From: Marivita sp051251565
GTDB lineage: Bacteria; Pseudomonadota; Alphaproteobacteria; Rhodobacterales; Rhodobacteraceae
Assembly (NCBI RefSeq): GCF_051251565.1
Contig: NZ_JBPOFB010000001.1
Span: 124,001 to 188,000, forward strand
DNA length: 64,000 nucleotides
Reading direction: 5' to 3'
Both the position numbers and the translations under genes were made by a program. Shown here piece after piece: positions 61,356 to 64,000 of this stretch. Each line of letters begins with the position of its first letter. Position 1 is the stretch's first letter. The notes beneath the pieces are model-generated. The model was not told the origin of the DNA, made no database searches, and saw only the letters and a list, made by a program, of their open reading frames with translations.

Positions 61356-62411
61356 ATGGCTGAAGTCCGGCTAGTCGATATCGAAAAACGCTACGGCGCG
61401 TTCCATGCGGTCAAGAAGCAAAACCTGACCATTGAGGAGGGGGAGTTTCTGGTGCTCCTCGGCCCGTCGGGCTGCGGCAAGACCACTACGATGCGGATGA
61501 TCGCAGGGCTGGAGGATATCACCTCGGGCGATCTGATGATCGCGGGGCAGCGGGTGAATGACAAACCACCCAAGGACCGTGACATCGCCATGGTGTTCCA
61601 GAACTATGGTCTCTATCCGCATATGACGGTCGGCGAAAACATTGCCTATCCGCTGAAATTGCGCGGCGTGGACAAGGCGACGCGCATCAAGCGCGTCCAG
61701 GAAACCGCCGACAAGGTGGAGCTTGGCGCATTGCTCAAGCGGCGCCCGTCCGAGCTGTCGGGTGGTCAGCGACAGCGGGTGGCACTTGCCCGCGCCATCG
61801 TGCGCACGCCCAAGATCTTCCTGATGGACGAGCCGCTGTCGAACCTCGACGCCAAGCTGCGCGTCTCCATGCGCGCAGAGTTGAAGCACCTGCACCATGA
61901 ATTGGGCGTCACGACGGTCTTCGTGACCCACGATCAGATGGAGGCGATGACGTTGGCGACGCGTGTGGCCGTCATGCGAGACGGGCAGATCGTGCAGCTT
62001 GATACGCCAAAGAAGATATACTCGGAGCCGGTGAACCTGTTCGTCGCGGGCTTCATCGGGTCGCCCTCGATGAACCTGATCGAAGGGACCATCAAGGGCG
62101 GGACATTCACCGCGCCCGGTGTGCAGATGCCCATCAACGCACCCGATCGCGGCGACGTTGTCCTGGGCATCCGCCCCGAGGATCTGGAGCTGACGCAAGC
62201 CCCTGACGCGCCGATCTCCGGCAGCCTCTATGCGCTGGAGCTGACCGGGGATTCGACCCTAGTGACCCTGCGCGAAAAGGGCACTTCCATCTGCGCGCGC
62301 GGTCCTGCGGAGTATGAGGCCGCCATCAACACGCGCTGCATGCTGGCCCCCAAACCCGGCGGGCGCATTCATCTGTTCGACAAAACGTCCGGCGAGCGTC
62401 TGGATTTCTGA
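61356..62411 (+). CDS. Sugar-type ABC transporter ATP-binding protein (UgpC/MsmK-like)
   Basis: A 351-residue ATPase: Walker A GPSGCGKTT near residue 37, signature LSGGQRQRVALARAI near 134, Walker B FLMDEPLSNLD near 154, switch His in VFVTHDQMEAMT and a C-terminal OB-type regulatory domain (VLGIRPEDLELTQ near 269) as in MalK. It drives the two permeases upstream. Confidence 0.93.
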   Translation: MAEVRLVDIEKRYGAFHAVKKQNLTIEEGEFLVLLGPSGCGKTTTMRMIAGLEDITSGDLMIAGQRVNDKPPKDRDIAMVFQNYGLYPHMTVGENIAYPLKLRGVDKATRIKRVQETADKVELGALLKRRPSELSGGQRQRVALARAIVRTPKIFLMDEPLSNLDAKLRVSMRAELKHLHHELGVTTVFVTHDQMEAMTLATRVAVMRDGQIVQLDTPKKIYSEPVNLFVAGFIGSPSMNLIEGTIKGGTFTAPGVQMPINAPDRGDVVLGIRPEDLELTQAPDAPISGSLYALELTGDSTLVTLREKGTSICARGPAEYEAAINTRCMLAPKPGGRIHLFDKTSGERLDF

Positions 62412-62436
62412 AGCAATAAGCAAGGTGACCCCTCCC

Positions 62437-63564
62437 ATGCCCCCTCTCTCACAACAAGACGCAGACGCGCGGCGGATCAAGCGCGCGGACTACGTGTCGT
62501 GCACGGTTGCATTTATCGACTGCAAAAAGCCCGGCTCGCACCTGAAAGAGAACTATTCCATCATCGGCCCCGGCGTGACTTCGTCCTCCGATCAGGTGAT
62601 CAACCTGCCCGAGGCGCACGGCTTCAACATCGGCGCCGCCGCCATGCCCCACGGCATCACCAACAACCTGCACATCCATTTCACAGCCGAGGTTTTCATC
62701 GTCCAGAAGGGCGAATGGACCTTCCGTTGGGGATCGAACGGCGAAAATGAATTTGTCGGACGTGAGGGCGATATCCTGTCAGTGCCCACGTGGATCTTCC
62801 GGGGCTTCACCAATGCGGGCCCCGATGATGGCTGGCTCTTCACCATCCTGGGCGGCGACAACACGGGGGGCGTGATCTTCCATCCCGATATCATCCGCGA
62901 GGCGGCGGATTACGGCCTCTATATCTCCAGCGAGAACACCCTGATCGACACGTCACGCGGCGATGCTGTGCCCGGCGAGGAAGGCCGCATTCCGCCGATG
63001 CCCGCCGAGGAAGTGGCGCAGCTGCGCGAGGTTACTCCCGAGGCGATGCGCCAGCGCGTCGTCACCGCCGCCGACCGCGATTTCCGCCCCGCCTTCATCG
63101 ACGCAGACCTGCCCGGCTGCGGCGCAGAGCTTGCCCCCGTTATCGGCTATGGCCTGACCCAGAACCGCGAGCACGCCGCTCCAATCACCAACCCCCACGG
63201 CTTCTCGACCGAGTGGTTGCGCATGGCCCCCGGCACCCGTGTCAGCCCCTTTGCGCTGTCCGACAAGATGGTGATTATCCTGCACAAGGGCCGGATGCGG
63301 ATCACCTTCCATGATGGCGCGGAGGTCGCGGTGGACTTGGACGCTTGGGATACCTACTCGATCCCCGCAGACACCGTGCGATCAATGGAGACCTTGGGTG
63401 ATGAGGCCGTCGAAGCTCTTGTCAACGTCTCGGGCGACCACCGTAAACGCCCCGTTTTCGTTGATGATACCATCACGGCAGCTGAGGCCTGCGGCACCGG
63501 CCTGGACGCTGGTGGGTTCATGGCCAAGGCAGCACTTCTGCCGATGTACCGGAGGGCTGGCTGA
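62437..63564 (+). CDS. Bicupin protein of the catabolic operon
   Basis: A 375-residue protein with two cupin-like halves. The first has the metal-binding pattern NLHIHFTAEVFIVQKGEWTF near residue 76; the second (MVIILHKGRMRITFHDG near 279) has lost most ligands. Relatives are dioxygenases, isomerases or sugar-binding proteins; placed between an ABC importer and an HpaI aldolase it most likely acts on the imported compound. The ATG at 62437 lies after the transporter gene and gives a sensible N-terminus. The next gene starts at its last base. Confidence 0.75.
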   Translation: MPPLSQQDADARRIKRADYVSCTVAFIDCKKPGSHLKENYSIIGPGVTSSSDQVINLPEAHGFNIGAAAMPHGITNNLHIHFTAEVFIVQKGEWTFRWGSNGENEFVGREGDILSVPTWIFRGFTNAGPDDGWLFTILGGDNTGGVIFHPDIIREAADYGLYISSENTLIDTSRGDAVPGEEGRIPPMPAEEVAQLREVTPEAMRQRVVTAADRDFRPAFIDADLPGCGAELAPVIGYGLTQNREHAAPITNPHGFSTEWLRMAPGTRVSPFALSDKMVIILHKGRMRITFHDGAEVAVDLDAWDTYSIPADTVRSMETLGDEAVEALVNVSGDHRKRPVFVDDTITAAEACGTGLDAGGFMAKAALLPMYRRAG

Positions 63565-64000
63565 TGCGTCCGAACCTTGTCAAAACGCGTCTTGCTGCAG
63601 GCGATCCCGTGATCAACGCGTGGCTGTCGATCGGGGCGAGTTACTCGGCGGAGGGGGTTGGTCATACCGGCGCGCACTCCGTCACGGTCGATCTGCAACA
63701 CGGCATGTTCGGCTTCTCTGAGGCGTTGCACATGTTGCAGGCGATCTCGGCCACGCCTGCAATCCCGATGGTGCGCGTGCCGTATCTGGAACCGGCCCAG
63801 ATCATGCAGCTGTTGGATGCAGGCGCTTATGGCATCATTTGCCCCATGATCTCTACACCTGAACAAGCCGCCGAACTGGTGGCGGCCTGTCGCTATCCGC
63901 CCCACGGCAACCGCAGCTTCGGCCCGTCTCGCGGGCTGCTCTATGGCGGATCGGATTATGTGGCGAACGCCAATGAAACCGTCATGGCCATTCCGATGAT
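63564..64000 (+). CDS. HpcH/HpaI aldolase family protein, N-terminal part (runs off window)
   Basis: The 145 codons visible give the class II pyruvate-dependent aldolase fold: NAWLSIGASYSAEGVGHTGA near residue 19, SVTVDLQHGMFGF near 39 (catalytic His), VPYLEPAQIMQLLDAGAYGI near 73 and CPMISTPEQA with the metal-site region. Members cleave 2-keto-3-deoxy sugar acids or 4-hydroxy-2-ketoheptanedioate to pyruvate plus an aldehyde. This suggests that the operon imports a sugar acid or a related hydroxy-acid. Confidence 0.88.
   Translation, partial: MRPNLVKTRLAAGDPVINAWLSIGASYSAEGVGHTGAHSVTVDLQHGMFGFSEALHMLQAISATPAIPMVRVPYLEPAQIMQLLDAGAYGIICPMISTPEQAAELVAACRYPPHGNRSFGPSRGLLYGGSDYVANANETVMAIPM

Overview
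The window is a stretch of chromosome from an alphaproteobacterium, most likely a marine member of the Rhodobacteraceae (Roseobacter group). Family-level pointers are a petP-petR pair, a ccoNOQP/ccoGHIS cbb3-oxidase cluster with FNR boxes, an FnrL-type regulator divergent from hemN, a TIGR02300 (FYDLN acid) protein and a CycM-type membrane cytochrome c. GC is high, genes are tightly packed with many 4-bp overlaps, and I see no insertion sequence, prophage or CRISPR array.

Layout. 0-10 kb: partial ilvE, petP-petR, a histone-deacetylase-like hydrolase with xseB-ispA-dxs (isoprenoid precursor supply), then on the minus strand exoD, an SDR, a class II aldolase and a VOC pseudogene; amn follows on plus. 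10-18 kb: HU gene, a complete seven-gene Mrp (mnhA-G) cation/proton antiporter operon led by a tandem universal stress protein, and a divergent OxyR-like LysR regulator lacking both redox cysteines. 18-23 kb: an orphan asparagine-synthetase-like protein, tRNA-Ala(GGC), TIGR02300, a YgjP-type metallopeptidase, a GntR regulator and a second universal stress protein. 23-32 kb: ccoNOQP and ccoGHIS, separated by a LysR gene and a divergent 46-codon gene. 32-40 kb: housekeeping genes (D,D-carboxypeptidase, HAD, ClpS, RsmC-like, pseudo-SDR, hemF, two pseudouridine synthases, tadA).

39.8-46.4 kb is the most unusual part: two copies of a small membrane peptide plus XpaC-like protein, then TelA, a DUF2927 lipoprotein, an SPFH-GYF_2 protein and a double zinc-ribbon membrane protein, all on plus and closely spaced. 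I read it as an envelope-stress locus joining a TelA/XpaC module to an SPFH/zinc-ribbon pair resembling Bacillus YdjI/YdjG. 46-55 kb: fnrL/hemN with a shared FNR box, yejABEF peptide uptake, cycM. 55-64 kb: pheA, then what looks like accessory DNA: an AT-richer EamA transporter, a 382-bp region between convergent genes full of operator-like repeats, and a GntR-controlled ABC uptake, cupin and HpaI-aldolase catabolic operon that runs off the window.

How it fits together. FnrL (46.4 kb) probably controls the cbb3 oxidase, its assembly genes, a universal stress protein, hemN and itself through four recognisable boxes (three perfect, one with a single mismatch), so respiration and heme synthesis switch together at low oxygen. 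hemF and hemN give oxygen-dependent and oxygen-independent routes for the same heme step. Start codons were chosen from ribosome-binding sites and family alignment remembered, not computed; no database search was possible.
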